From Neelides folsomi (Eukaryota > Arthropoda > Collembola > Neelipleona > Neelidae), in assembly GCA_034687125.1 (NCBI GenBank), contig JAQGBZ010000185.1, positions 58,908 through 122,907 of the forward strand: DNA of 64,000 nucleotides, in the 5' to 3' direction. This document shows, in pieces, positions 13,229-28,200 of the stretch. A program made the translations under genes and the position numbers. The notes under the pieces are model-generated. The model did no database searches. It was not told the DNA's origin and saw only the letters and a program-made list of their open reading frames with translations. Each line of letters begins with the position of its first letter. Positions within the stretch are counted from its first letter, which is position 1.

Positions 13229-16200
13229 TTACTGAGGTAAAGCTTTGATGATTGCTTGAACCTCTTCAGCAACTGCCACAAGGACAAACTCAAATTGCTG
13301 TTTTGTCCTCACCATACCTGGACGCTGATCTCGAATGTGTTCCAGAGAAGCGGCAATGTCAATTTCCTTCGCTCCTTTACCAATACGGTTGAGAACCATG
13401 TCAATCAAGCAATAAGTTCCAGTTCGACCAGATCCATCACTAAAATTCATTTTTACATTTGATACATTATTGCTTTCGTACCTGTACATTATTGCTTTAT
13501 GCTTTCGAACATTATCATTTTATTTTTTCGTGTAAAATTCAATACCTGCAATGCACAATGATTGGGCAAGACCTTCCTCTGTATGATTTATTCACTTTCC
13601 TATAATAAACAGAATCAGATTTTAGTAAACATTTTAAAGTAGGAGACTTTATTTTGGTAATTGGAATTATTTTTAATATTTAAAGTTGATTCATATTAAT
13701 GCTTTAATTCACCTTCGGAATTCAAGAAGTGCCTTTGAACTAGAAGGAATTCCATTTTCAGGCCAAGCAAGGAAATGGAATTGTGTGACCGTTCGAGTTT
13801 CCCCAGTTTTTAGATTTTTGAGATAAAAGCTGCGCACGAGGTATTCATCGCACCAAATATGTTCGCTTACCAAATGCACCTATGTAATTTAAATTTAAAG
13901 TAATGGTTATTTTTCATGATTACTTATTCATCATTAGATTTTAAAATGGAAAAAGTTTTAATAACATTGGGTGTAAATTTATTGAAAGGACAGGTTGGAA
14001 TCCCCTGAGTGTTTGGGCCATATACATAAAAACGTATTATGATCTATATCAAAATAGACAATATGCGCGTTGCCATATTTCTATTAAATCAATTCAATTC
14101 ATATCTTTTCAACCCTTTTTTATCCAGACGTTTTATATAAAAGTTGATCATCTCAATATACGAGTTGAAATAAGACTTTTCATAGATAGTACAATACAAT
14201 GCATATTGTTCCATTTCCATTATAAATAATGTCAGATGAATGAAAAATTACTAATCATATTTCATCGTTAAATTAAACTATGAGGGCAAATCGAATTTAC
14301 TTCAGTGTATTTTTTAAGTAGTGAATTTAACGCTCTTTAAAATGGCTATAATGAAGTCGTTGCCCTTGCTCGAATTTTTAAATGGCTAACATATTTAAGT
14401 AATTACTTGATTTTTCTTAATTTTGATTCAGAGTTAATTTTTTACTCATACATTTTAGAACATATATTAAAACTTTTTTGTAGATTTTACTGTGATGAAC
14501 AACTTTTATATTAGGATTGACATAAAAATCTCCTTTGTTTAAAAGTTATGTCATTTAAAGTTTGAAATTAAATACATTGTGACCAAATCTGGCGTCTATG
14601 GCTTGGCCCAAGCACTCAGGAGATTCCGACCCGTTCTTTGAAACTTGCCTCGTAAATATGATGCACTTCTGACCCTTCTTCGGGCCAATATCTATGACAA
14701 AGGGCAGTTCCATTGTCAGCCAAGTTGGTGAGAGTAACAATGACGACGCTTCCTTGCTCCCAAACCATTTGCCAAAAGTCAGCCGCTGTGGTTGGAAGTG
14801 GCCCTTGAGTGGCGATATATGCAGGATTTCGTGGATCGTGATCCGTCTGGAATTGAAAATTAAAATACAGTTGATTTGTGAAAACATGTAAATTGCAAAT
14901 ACTCTACTTAATAGAACTCATTAAATAGAACTCACAATTGTTGATGCATTGATGTAATCCATGTTATTGAGATTTGCCAAGTCGCTGAGTACAACGCGAG
15001 AATGATCGTAAGGAAGCGAATTGATGAATCGATTCTTCTTAGCATTATCGGCCTATAAATATAATGAAAAAGATAAATAATTAGATTATATAGAAATTTA
15101 TTAAGTAAACTAATTTTAATTAATAATTTAAAGATTTGTGTAGTGTTTATTGTCATTATGTTAATAAAGGTTGTTATTTATTTGCTTCACCTTTTCGCCA
15201 ATAGCTGTCGAGCAAGGATCTGCTTCGTAAGCATTAAGAGCTGCCCATTCTCGATCAAGGCGATCTTTCTTCTTCAAATGATCTTCCATGTAAGCCTTTA
15301 TAAAATAATGAATTGAAATGTCTTAACATGATTTAAAGTATAATTTTACATACACATATTGTAGGTATAAAATATTTTTTCAGATACTTTTATCTATAAT
15401 ATTATATTAGTCATTACTCATTTAGGTTAATTAATTAATATTTACCAAAACCATGTGTCCGGTGGAAATATCCATACTTGAAATGACAGGTTCCTCATTC
15501 CTAAAACCAAAACCCAAAATAAATAATGCCGAATATACAAACTAAATATCCCAACAATGTCAATATCGAATTTATAAATAATTAAACTGTAAAAAGCCAT
15601 CGTAATTCTTCAAATGATTGTGCCGTAGTCTTTTAAAAATTCAAATCATTAATTAAAATATTATGTTAATGTTTTATCAAAATGTAAAAAGATAATAAAT
15701 TTTTAAAATTAATCGTAATTGAACAATTAAATAATTGTATAAAGAGGTGAATATTAATTAATTATAAGTCACAACATTTAGATTTGATGAAGGGCAGGCT
15801 ATTGAAAGCTACAGGCGGGAGCAACATAAACAAAGAAGGAACTAAATCGAAACAGAAGATTCCATATAGTGTTGAGAAAAAGGGAGGTGAGCAAAAGGCA
15901 TGCGACTCTGACCAAGACGAAGACGAGGAGGACCTTGAGGAATTTGTTCCGTTCTCGGAATCTCGAGAGACGGTGCTTCCAACACGCTGAACCCCCTTCT
16001 TTTCCTTCCCATCTGAGGTCTTGGACGCCATTCGGGCACGACACAAATCCTATTCCATTAAAACTCAATGTAAACTCCATTGAAAGATCGTGAAAGTTTT
16101 ATTGACTCGTAAGATTAATAGTTATTTGAATTTCTGTAAATTTTGTCTGTGTTAATAAAAATTGGTTAAATTGAGTGAAATTTTTGTATAGATTGGGACT

Positions 16201-19200
16201 GAACGTTACTTGATAATCTTTTTGCGCCTCCAGTGAAGGATCGTCCTGTGCAAGGCGAGTAAATTTCTCCTTTGACATTGCATGTTTTCTTATGAGGAAA
16301 ATGGCAAAAGCTGCTACAATCACCGCAGCCACAATTCCACAAACTGCGAATGTGGTCATAAATAGGGCATTCGTTTCTTCGGAAGTGTCAGCAAGAATTG
16401 GAGATACTTCGGGCGAGTTATTCTAAAACAGTTAAATATTAGATTAGTATACCTAGGACATATACTAATAGTATACTCTACGTATAGTAGATATTCTAAT
16501 TATTTCATGTCTAACATTATCAGCATTCTTTGTATGAAAATATATTTATGAATACCTACCCTAAAATAATGTTAAGAAATGTAAAGCAATGTGATATGAA
16601 CGAATAATCCTTTATGAAATACTATACCATACATATCATATCATACAAACTGTCATTTCAAGTTAATAACTATAACTCATAAAAGCGATATTTTTAACCT
16701 AGCTTAAGAATAGATAAAGTAAAGATAGACCGGAACCACAGCTAGTGTATATTATCAATTAACACCGAAGTCCAAGATTATTATTTTTAGTATATGGCAG
16801 GTACTCTTGTATGAATTCAATCGTAGAAATACATACATTTTAAAGTTAATTTGTTCATTTTCCTTAAATGTAACATATGTATAAGTAATCTTTATTAAAG
16901 TTATATTCTCGAATTAACGGAAATAAGGAATAGGTGAGTACAAATACCGGTATTTGTATTAACCATAAGTTCATTACTTATTATTATTATTCATAAGATT
17001 CCAAATATTTAATAATATAGTGAAATGTAATAATTAAAATATATGTATGAATATATGTATTAAAATGTCACATGAGGACACATACAGGTGAAAAACCATA
17101 TTATTGCAAAATATGTAAAAAATATTTTCAATACCGATCACATTATGCTGCTCATAAACCGAGACCAATTGAGAAAGTTTTCAAATATGATTTGTGTACG
17201 TATTCTTACTATAATAACAAGGTTTGTTTGACAGCGGATATGAACAATGTCCATGTTTCAAATTTTGATAATTTCCGATGCGCTTTATGCGGAATGATCT
17301 TTTCAAAATTGCCTAAATTATTCAAGCACATAACAAAGCACACGGGAGAAAAACCGTTTAAATGCAGTTATTGCAACAAGTCGTTCAGTGCATTAAATAA
17401 TCATATAAGTATCCACACGAAAGAAAAACCCTACAAATGCATATTCTGTGAGAGAATGAGTAGTCAAAAGTATGATTTATGGCGACATATGATTAGTTGC
17501 CACATAAAAGAAAAATCTTATAAATGCTATATTTGTCAGAGAAGTTTTTCTAGAAGTAATCACATGGAACAGCACTTGAATACCCATCAAAAACTAAGAG
17601 TAAAATCTTATAAATGTAAAACTTGTACAAATGGTTTTTATACTGAAAATGATTTAAAATCATATATGAAAAGCTATTCAACGGAAAGACCATATAAATG
17701 CAACATATTATTGTATATTATTGTAGAAGGAACTCGTGTGAAATACAATACATGCTATTATCGAATATATAGTAAATAATATTAAGGTACTAGAGTATAC
17801 TTACATACATACTTTATATTTAACGGTATAATTATAACTTATGCTTTGTTATTACATATAAATATTAATTAGAATAGTACATTAGTATTAGAATTGAAAA
17901 CATACTTTGTATTGATGTCCAACAGTAATGTCTTTAATTTGAACATTGATTGTGGTTTCCAAATCTCGTCGATATTTTCCTAAATATTAATAAATCAAAT
18001 TACTAGAATAAAACCTAGTTTAACTATTATTATATTGTATTATCCATTTTGTACTACGAAACAATTGAATGTGTATAATAAATATAACAAAATAAAATTG
18101 TTTATATATCATTAATTGTAAATTACCAAGTTGTTTCTTCACTTCAGAAGCATTCCAATTTTGCACATTGGGTTCTACTTTGAATGTGAGGAAGTCATCT
18201 TTAACACTGAAATTATATTTATATTAACTTTCAAATAAAAACAGTTAATTAATTAATCATTCATTTTATAAATTATTAAGATTTATAGTGGCACTTGAGA
18301 TTTGAAAATGCAGATGTGCTCAAAGACAACTTCTTAGAAAGATACTCAATCATATCTTGCCCAACGTCCCAATCAATCCTTAAATGTGAATTTTCAGAAT
18401 TTTAATTACAATTCAAATACATAATATAAAACTTTTACATAATTGAATATTGACTTTATACTTTTTAGTGAAGAAAATGTTGACGAATGACATGTCCACT
18501 ACATCAAAATTTCCATCATTCTTCATTTGTTCGACAATGTCTCGAGTCTTTTCCGAGGATTTCTTTTTGACTGGATCGTCAAGTTGCATCATTCGCGGTT
18601 CTTCAATAGCCTCCTTAAAATAACACAAATGACTACCGTAAAGTATGTATTTATACCCAGGGACATCTTTTAACTTCCCTCCCTTGACCGCCCGGGTATA
18701 TATGGATACCGGGTATATTTCGAACCCCGGGTATATTTGTTTAAATAAAGGCAAGAAAATGTTATATTATCAGCATAATTTAACACTTTTAGTTTGAATT
18801 CAATTGAAAATTTTCTTTGTGGTATTATTTTATCAATAAATTAGCTATTTTAAGGACATCAAACGATTAACGATAGGTATCAAGGTATGCTAAGGTTTTA
18901 AAACTAAGGATTCTCTTTTGGACCCCGGGCATAATATAATACCCCGGGCATCTTTTAAAGTCTCAGCTTCTACCCCCGGGTATATTTCGAACCCGGATAT
19001 ATTTCGAACACCGGGCATAAATACATACTTTATGGTATTTTATGTTTATCCTCAGCCATATAAAAATAATGTGTTTTGAGCCAAAAAAACAATTATATTG
19101 GGCAATTAAATGAGTACTTACTTTAATTTCATTTGAATCAATCACTAGAGGCTGATCCATTTGAATGACATGTTCTTCTAATATAAAAATTTATGAAAAT

Positions 19201-22200
19201 TAAATCAACACAATTTAAAATAAATGTAAAGTAAACCAATTGCATATAAATCGATAAATCTTACTATTATTATCATCTTTAATGATTGTGCCAAGTGGAA
19301 GAGGAATTTGATCCGTTTCAAATTCAGGCTCCAGCATTTCATTAATCTATATAACATTAATCATGATCAGGGCTGTGAAGTTTAGGTATGAAAATTGAGA
19401 AAATATGTATGTAAATATGTATGGAAATATGTGAGATTTTTCGAGAATTTTAGCAGTTTATATCAATTATACATATTTTGGGACAATTCATAATGACAAA
19501 CAACCCACATCACTAAGTTTTCAGTAATAAAAGACATTCGATTTGGAGCTAGAACAGATTTATGCGTAGAGAAACTCCTTTCAACATCGACAGATGTTAA
19601 TAAGGCAAACTTAAAATGGTAAACATGATTCGGATCAGATAAATTACATTGAGAATTAACTCCAGACAATATTTTAGAATGTTTGCGTATTATTTCCAAA
19701 TCAGAATTCATTATTCTTTTGAAAAACCTTATTAAATTTCTCCAATACAGCAAATCCAAAGGCAATACATATGACATGAAGCAGATTAGGATATGTAGTT
19801 TTACATATAGTGAGCACCATCAGAGAGAAAAAGTAGAAATCGATCACTTTTTGTTTTTTGAGAACATCAAATATTACATATAAATTAATATTTATTGTAA
19901 TTCTTGTATAATTTAATTAAATAATCTATATATCATTCCTAAAAGTTGGAAAATATGTACGAATACATATTTTTATGTGCGAATATGTATGAATATGTAA
20001 AATATGTACAGATTCCAAAATATTTGAAAAACTATGCGTTTTTGAGGTCTATGAGGCATAGAACGTGTACAGCCAAAACCTTCTCCTTCGATTTTAAGGA
20101 ATAAAAAATATGTATGCACATAAACTTCATGATGATTGGCATAATGATAAGGAATTCTTATATATGTAATGAAATTGTTGAGAAAGAGTAAAAATAAATG
20201 AGAAAAAATAACCTGTCGGATGGAAGGTTCTTCGTTATCAAAAGCGAAGTTGTTCACGGTTCGATACCACGGCCCGGGTTTTTTAACATCCAGCCGTTCT
20301 CTTCGCTCGAATCCATTTCGACTATCATACAAGTTCTTCATATCGTCTTCACCGCCTTCGGGCTCCATTCCGAGAAGAAATCTTTTTGGATTGTTCAAGT
20401 AAACAAGGCCACCTTCAGTGTAAATAGAATTCGGAACCGGTGGGTCTAATTCAAGATTGTTCACATTGTTGTCCAACGGATCTTCTTCACTCATATCCGC
20501 CACATCTCGCGTCTAGACACATTTAGGACATATCCATTAAATTACATTTATTCCTTAATGTTACACCATAGGATGAAAAGATCTATATGTATTTATGTAT
20601 GAGTGTCTCGTTCTGAATTGGATTCTGATCATGTCCGAATTTCATTAACTTTGTTATTTTATTAAAATAAAGCATAAAGTTGTTTAACTCGACCAATGTC
20701 AAAAAGTAGTTAAAAACACTTTATACAGAGTTTGAATTCTGCGTGGGTTGACTAAAATGATGAGTAGAAGTTGAGAGCTTTGGAAAGTTCTTTGACAGGC
20801 GGATCTTTGTCAAATTGAATACAGGGAATTAATTGGATTTAAAAGATGGAGATGAGAGAATTAGATGACTGCTTTTTCATTACTTTTGATCTTTCCTAAA
20901 ACTTGCAATTGGGATGAAAGTCGAGACAACTTTCCGTATAATTTTCAAAAGAATCATGTAAAAATGTTCAACCCACGCAGACTCATCCTTTTCCTTTGAA
21001 CATTGTTAGGTAAGATCTTGTAACTTTCAAACATCTTTTTCCTTATTGTGTTATTGATGTATAAATGTATGTATTAGAAATAGGAAGAAAGTTCTGACAG
21101 ACGTTAATAGTATTCGTTAAAAGTTATTTTAAAGGGGGGCTTTATTTGGAAATGGAAATGGAGCGAAAGTGCAAAGAGCTACTTTAATAAGGGTGCGAAA
21201 CATGAAACTTTTTGTCATCCGCGTCGTCTTTTCATCTTAGTTAATTGAATTTACAGAAGAAAGCTGAGATCGTTAATTTTATCCTACATTGACCTCATTT
21301 GCAATACTTAAGAAATTCTTTGAATAAAATAAATCAAAAGCTACAGAAAATCAATGTTAGAACTTTTGTATTTTTTTCATGAAAATCTAGTACATTTTAG
21401 TGATTGTTGGCTTTATACATTTTCCTATTATAATATACCGACAGGTATAGTATATACTTATGTATATGTAAAATATAAAATATTCAATCTGCCTGCGTAA
21501 CAAAATCTTGTAAAATCTTTAGTGTATACGTTTATGTAAAATGCAAAGAATGGTTGAGGAAGTGGGTTTAATGGAAAATTAAATATTAAATTATTCTTTC
21601 AACCCACCTCAACTCCTTTCCTGAATAAATCAGGAGTATTGTAGAGTCCAGAGAAGATCCTTGGCTCAAGGGCTCTCTCTTCTTCAGCAATTGGCTCAGC
21701 CAAAGATGACATTTGAGAAGATTCAACTTCAAATCCATTAGTATCATGAGTCAGTATTGGCTGTTGATCGTTGAGCCATTCTCCTTCGTCCTCGTTCATG
21801 AATCCTTTACTTCTGCTCAGCCCCATCCCGGGGGAGTCAAATTGAGAAAAGGGGAAACTTCGCTTGTTTGCTGTCTCCACTTTTCCCTTCCCTTTGTTTT
21901 TCCAATAATTCTGAGCCAAATATTCTTCCAGAGTTGCCTCCAACAATTGTTCTTCTTCTAAAGTTTAAAAATGAATATTTAAAACCTCCGAGCATAAAAA
22001 CATCTCAAGATTCACCTATCAGTAAAGCAATAAAGGATAGAAAAATATATGGATAAAAACCCCTATTTTTCTTGAATTTTACGCAACCTCTGTTTATTAA
22101 ATAAAGGATTGAAATATTTGCTGGGTTATACCTGGAGTCATAAATTGAGGAAGTGGAACCATGTCGTTTTCCAACTTTGACTTAAAATCGTTGGGATGAA

Positions 22201-25200
22201 TTGACTGGGCCAGGAGATCGATTTCCTCAAGGTCTCTGAGGGATGGAACGTAGAATTCGTCTGCGAACTCGGGATGTGGATCTCGTTCGCTGGGCTTGAA
22301 ACTGACAAAGGCGAGACTATCTGGGTCCAAGATTTGATCGTCAAGTGATGGTTCGCCCACTTTCTCGGAATCTTCATCGCACATTCGTCGGTCGACTTGG
22401 CCCTCCCCCTCGCTTTAATTTCAATTGAATAGATTCATTATTTATAACAATATTTTACACAAAACAAGTTATCTAAAATTAAGTATTCACCTTGATTGGA
22501 AATTATAATTATAATACGAATTGGATAATTGGAATTGAAAATTTAGTGAAATTAAAAAAGTTTTCTGAAAAATAAAAACTGAAAACGAAAACGTCTCTAT
22601 TCATATTTAAATGCTAGTGGTGCATATTGGCAGAATTTAAGATTTTCTCACCCGTGCCTGATGGAATCAAGAAGGTTCTGAAGGATGCATTGAGTGTACG
22701 CATCGTTCCAACGGTATCCTAACCCAAACAGACGTTCCATTTCATTTTCCAGAACATGGACTTCTGGTTTCTCCAAGTCATATCTAACCAAAAAGATAAT
22801 GATATTTAGGAGAAAGATCAAAAGAAAATCATTGTTAGATTTCGAATAAGGTCGAAATCACATTTCCTTTCTAGAATTTTCTCATTTCGGTGGATACATA
22901 AATATATTGTGTAAACATTTCAAGCATTGATTTTTGCTATTGCATCTTCACATTCTTTGTCATTTTTTCCATACCTGTAAAGAGAGTCCTCGACAAGTTC
23001 GTAAATGGGAAGACAGCGACCAAAAACGGCATCTGAAAATTCAGTAGAAATCTCATATTAATTTATATTACGAGATTTATTTTTAAATCCTGATTATGAT
23101 TATATTTATAGTAAACGCGCATTATGTATATAATAATTATGCACTTGCTGAATAATTAAACGTAAATCATTAAGAACATTTTTTAAATATTACAATGAAT
23201 GTGAGTGGGAGCTAAAAAGAATGAGATGATTAAAGTAAAAGGTTTGATGTTGAAGAAACGTTTGACGTCATTGGCAAATGGAATAATTAAATCAGACTTT
23301 TCTAATCTTCCCGACTTTCCTGATGAGCCTGAGGAGAATTGAAGCATGACACAATAAAGGGGAAGGATGAAGGGGCCGAGGAAAGAAATGAAATCTTCAT
23401 TACGAACTCCAGTCACGGGAATTCAATAATAAAGAGAAACTTTCATTTCGTTTCAATCATTTACCCAAAGTGCTTCTTATTTTCTCGTGACAAAATTCTT
23501 TTCCACTTTTGTTTCTTTTCATCCCTTCCTTTCCCTTTTGGAAAAATGGAGTTAATAAAGGAAAATTGGGTCTAAACTACTTTTTGATTACATTGATTCG
23601 CCTTTTATTATTAGACATATTGAAAGAAAAAGGCTCAGGTCTCAGGTGGGAGCTCCGGTTGAAAAATAATAATCCGGGCTTTCAGTTTCGAAAGAAAATT
23701 TCATCGAGCGAATGGTAAGTCCCTTTTATCTTCCCATGCAGAATAAATGACAATGGGAATTTGAGAGGACTTATATTTAGAGAACTTAAATAGGCATAAT
23801 AGGAAAGGATCTGATTCTAAGATTTGTGTAATATTTAAGCTGCTTTTCCCATTTGAACTACTTTAATCGCTAATTAAATCCTTTCCCTTAATGATCTCCT
23901 TTCTACATATTTTGTATATAGATTAAAGATGAACATTCAAAATTCAAAATTCCAAAAAAGTATACTTAAATTACCTTTGTCGGCTTATGTATCATATTAA
24001 ATTAAACAGAGGAAACTAAATGTAAGTATTTGTACGATAATATGTATATATGATATGTAGGTATGTATAAGTATTCATATTTAAACATTGCATTGGTGAA
24101 AATGAAATGGAAGGAACATCAAAAGAATTACGTCAAGCCACACCAGATGTTTCAAATGGAAGTAAACATTTCACTGGAATTTTCTATTAAATGTACAATG
24201 TAAATGTACTTACATTACACTTATGTCTACACTAGGGCTATAACTCAAAGCTAAACTGTAAGTGTTATTAAATTTTAATTTATTCAATATGCGAATGGTG
24301 TTGCTTTTAGTCAAATGGACTAATGATCATCATGAGTTCACTCGCTAATTAATGAGTCGGGTTTATAAATTTTCCATTTCACTAATCAAAAGTTTTAATC
24401 AGTTCGTCAAACTACACCACGATTTGATATTGTTGTTAATTCGAACGTAAATGTTTATTAAGAGAGAACAGAAATAAACCCGCAACGCCCACGTTTAAAA
24501 ATAAAAAAACTACCCCATTTACATACAGTTTTTTAAAAGGAGTAGTTTCATTCATTCAATGAAAAATTCATTGAAGGAATTCTTATTCATAAACATAAAT
24601 GACTTAAAGTTACAAAAAAGCATTATAAATTAAAAGGAATAGAAGATCATTACCGTTGAAGCACCATTCAGATTTATCATCGCAGATTTCCTTGCTAAAG
24701 AGGCATCCTGCAATTAAACAATAATCATGACATTAAATTTCAGATCCCATTAATTTAATAAATTTCGTGGTTCGATGGGTCATTGTTCGGAGCCAAGGGC
24801 TAAAAACGGAGTGGGAGAAATGAGCGATAAAATGTGTGATCCAATAAGCCCCCTATTACATCCAAGGGAGGATGAGAAACTCCCACGCGCTTTCACCCAC
24901 TTTTAACCCTAAACGACGAGCGAGGTTTTCCCCGATTTCCCCATTCAACTCCGACGACTCCGAGCCCGACCATTACACTTACAAAGAACCATTATGTGTA
25001 TATTTATTACCCCTTATATCCCACTTGTAGTAATATCTCCATTTTAATATAAAATCAATTTTATAACAATTTTATACTATTTACCATGGTATAGCTTATA
25101 ACGATGTTTCATTACAAACTCTTTATTTATTTAGCTCAAGTCTAATAATTCCAATAACAATAGAATAATAAATTAAATATTTGTTCTCAATATCACAAGT

Positions 25201-28200
25201 TCAGATCTGACAATGAGTGAGTGAAAGCAACGTGCTATATGAATTAGGTATATGGATGGGAAAAAAGAAGAACCGACGTCAACGAATTCTTCTAAATATA
25301 AATGTAGACGTGTAGGACTTTAACAAAGGCATCACATGGCATCACGTCACTGCATATCCCTTATTTGCTCTTTTCCTACATATAAGTCATAAGGGTTATA
25401 AGGGCTATAAGGTGAGGTCTCCGTAGTGTATAAAGGAATTCGGTTAAAGGGCCAATGGGAAATTGTGAGCATGATAAGATTGATATAGAGTTAACCAGAT
25501 AACCTCCAAGTTTTGTACCAACCCACAACGCCCCCGTCTTTTCTCCACGACTTTCTCAAATTAATGTTCCGGTTCTACGTCCTTCGGTCGGAAGGACTCA
25601 AAAGGCATTTGTCATTCCTCAACCGTCAATTTATGAGCTCGAATTTAAGGCGGACCAGATGCACTATTTTAAACACGAAGATTTAACGCCTACACCATGT
25701 TAACTCCTACAATTAATTTGGTGAAGAGAGTGATCATTAAATGATTAATTAGGAATTTTCATTCTGCGAGCATTATTGTCTAATTTATGTAAGATACTAT
25801 AGTTGAATATTTAATTAAAACTCTAATTTCAAGCTTATTTGAATGTTTTGTAGGAAAACAAATATGAGGCATTTAATTAAAAGTTTAATAATAAATATTG
25901 TAAAACTAGAAAACAATTTACATTTAATTGTTATTATTTAATTATTTGTTTAATTATTTATTTATTATAAATATTCACTACAGATTAATATTCATGGAAG
26001 AGTTTGTGTGGCATTGGCATTGGTATGTGCAAAATGGACAGTATTGTTTCCCTAATTGAGTTATAAATTGCAAAGAAATTATTTTGTTATTTTGCAATAT
26101 GTAATATAAGCATTCTTCGGTTTCGCAATACTTGTACAAGTTCAAAGACTGATCAACAATCCATTGAATGTGGAATAGAAGTTTGTTAAGATTCAATTTA
26201 TTCAAAATTAATGAATTATGTTTAATGAAGTTCCCATTTAGTGTTTTCTGAAGAAATAATAAGACTTCAATCAATTACGCAATTCAATTTTGTTTTATAT
26301 TCTGATTCTTTTGTGAAACCTTTTCAATTAACTTGTCTATTTGCCAAAGTGGAATATTACAGCTATTAACTATACGATTCGTAGAAAACAATTTCCAATT
26401 TCTTCTTCTCAAAACCAAAGTTCCTTCTTAACACATTAATAATTAGTTCCTAAGTTCTCTTCATGATTAAGTTGTGCACATATTGTTAACTTGATTGTCT
26501 TATCTCGAATCATATCTTAAGATATGAATTCTTATTACTAATTTCTAAACAAATGTCATTTATTCGCCCACTCAAATGGTTACCAATATTAAATAATTAA
26601 AAATACTCATGAGCTGTCAATTCAACTCCTTATTTTGTTTACCTTCACTCAAACATATCATTAATTATTTAATCTCTCGGTTTTCAAAGGAAAGTTTCAT
26701 ATTACGTCAGTTCGTTCATTCATCTGTTATAATTATTCATGTTTAAATGCCTTAAATCTTTCACTTAAGTTGTGCATTTCTTGGTTTAAAATATTAAAAT
26801 ATAAATATAAACATACTGACTAAATATTTATATTTTTAAACCATTGCAGGCAATCTAAATGTTTAAAATTTATCGTATGACATAATTTATTATACACTGT
26901 AAAACATTGTCACAAAAACAATGATGTATAAGAATATTGCTTGTTTATTTAGGTAAGAAAAACATAATATTGAGTTTTATGTTGTTTTTTGTTTATTATT
27001 TGATGGGTTTGCGAATATGGGTTTGCGAATGCAGACGCGTTTGGGGAAGTGGAAAGGGCGTTGATGACGTCAGAGAGTCTTTCAACTCCACCATTTGCTT
27101 TCTCCACTCAAGTCCCAAAAGAGAATGGGAAAGATTGAATAAATCATTAAACAAATGCCAAGTTCCTTCACCCCCCACAATTCACCAAAAAATCTCATCT
27201 TACACCATGTGTGCATTATTGATAAATTAACCCAAAAGGTTTTGCCCTGTATGTCAAACCATGTTAATCTCCTTCTTTAAATCCAACATATTTAAATTTT
27301 GGAAAATTAGACCATTCGTTTCTAAGTTTGCTTTCCCTGCCAAGAATTTTAATCTCATTCTTCATATAAATTGAAAAGGGAATTCCTCATTAGGAGCTCT
27401 TTTTACAATACAAATACTCACCAAATGGTTCACCAAATGAATGTAATCCCATTTAATGCTGATGAGGTCGATGTGAATAAAGTTAATGCCATGCTACATT
27501 GAATGTAACTTTGAAACTCAATTCGAAATGGGCGAGAGTTGGAAAATAAGATTTGAGTCATTTGACTAATTGAATTCTCTCCAAGTGGTTTAATTCCCTT
27601 TTGATAATTTTTCCTTTTACATGAAGAGGGCTAAATTGGGAAATGATGATGAAAATGAGAGGAAGTGGTTGGAACTTCGCTTTCCGTGTGCTTAACTTTG
27701 ACTCTCGCTCTTGGGCGAGTTGGGCCAAGGAATCGATAAGGAAGCTGATGATTGCTCCAAGCCCCTCTCACGCTATGCAAACAACCTTTGAGAGAAAGCA
27801 CGATGGTTTTCGATTACTTCGCCACACTTCTCCACTTATTAAAACTTTCATTTGCATCTCCTCTTAATTTAAACTTTTTAATCCTTATCTCATAATCTCA
27901 CCAGAAAACCTTTTTCATTTAGGAATTTAATTTCCAAAATTCCCACAATGCTAACATTCTTCGAAGTATTTATATTCTAAACATTTTGTTATTTCTGTTT
28001 TTCTATTCAGCCTTCACTATAGGCCCTATAGGTATTGTGTGCTCTTATGAATTGTAAATCACCCATATCTCTCAGATCAAGGTATTTATATTAAAAATAG
28101 CATAATTTATATGAAATAATAAATAAATAAAATACAAAAGTTTACCTAAAATGAAATTCTTTTGAGGGGAAACGAAGAGCTTCAAAAGAATAATGACAAA

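Noticed and set aside
15762..16046. Long frames on both strands around IA-2 exon 15
   Set aside because: Only the frame beginning [10 protein letters not shown] continues the IA-2 pattern; the others are shadows of the same GC-rich exon.
27643..27867. 74-codon frame in the IA-2 first intron
   Set aside because: No homology pattern, no splice signals, and the frame is ordinary for this length of intron.
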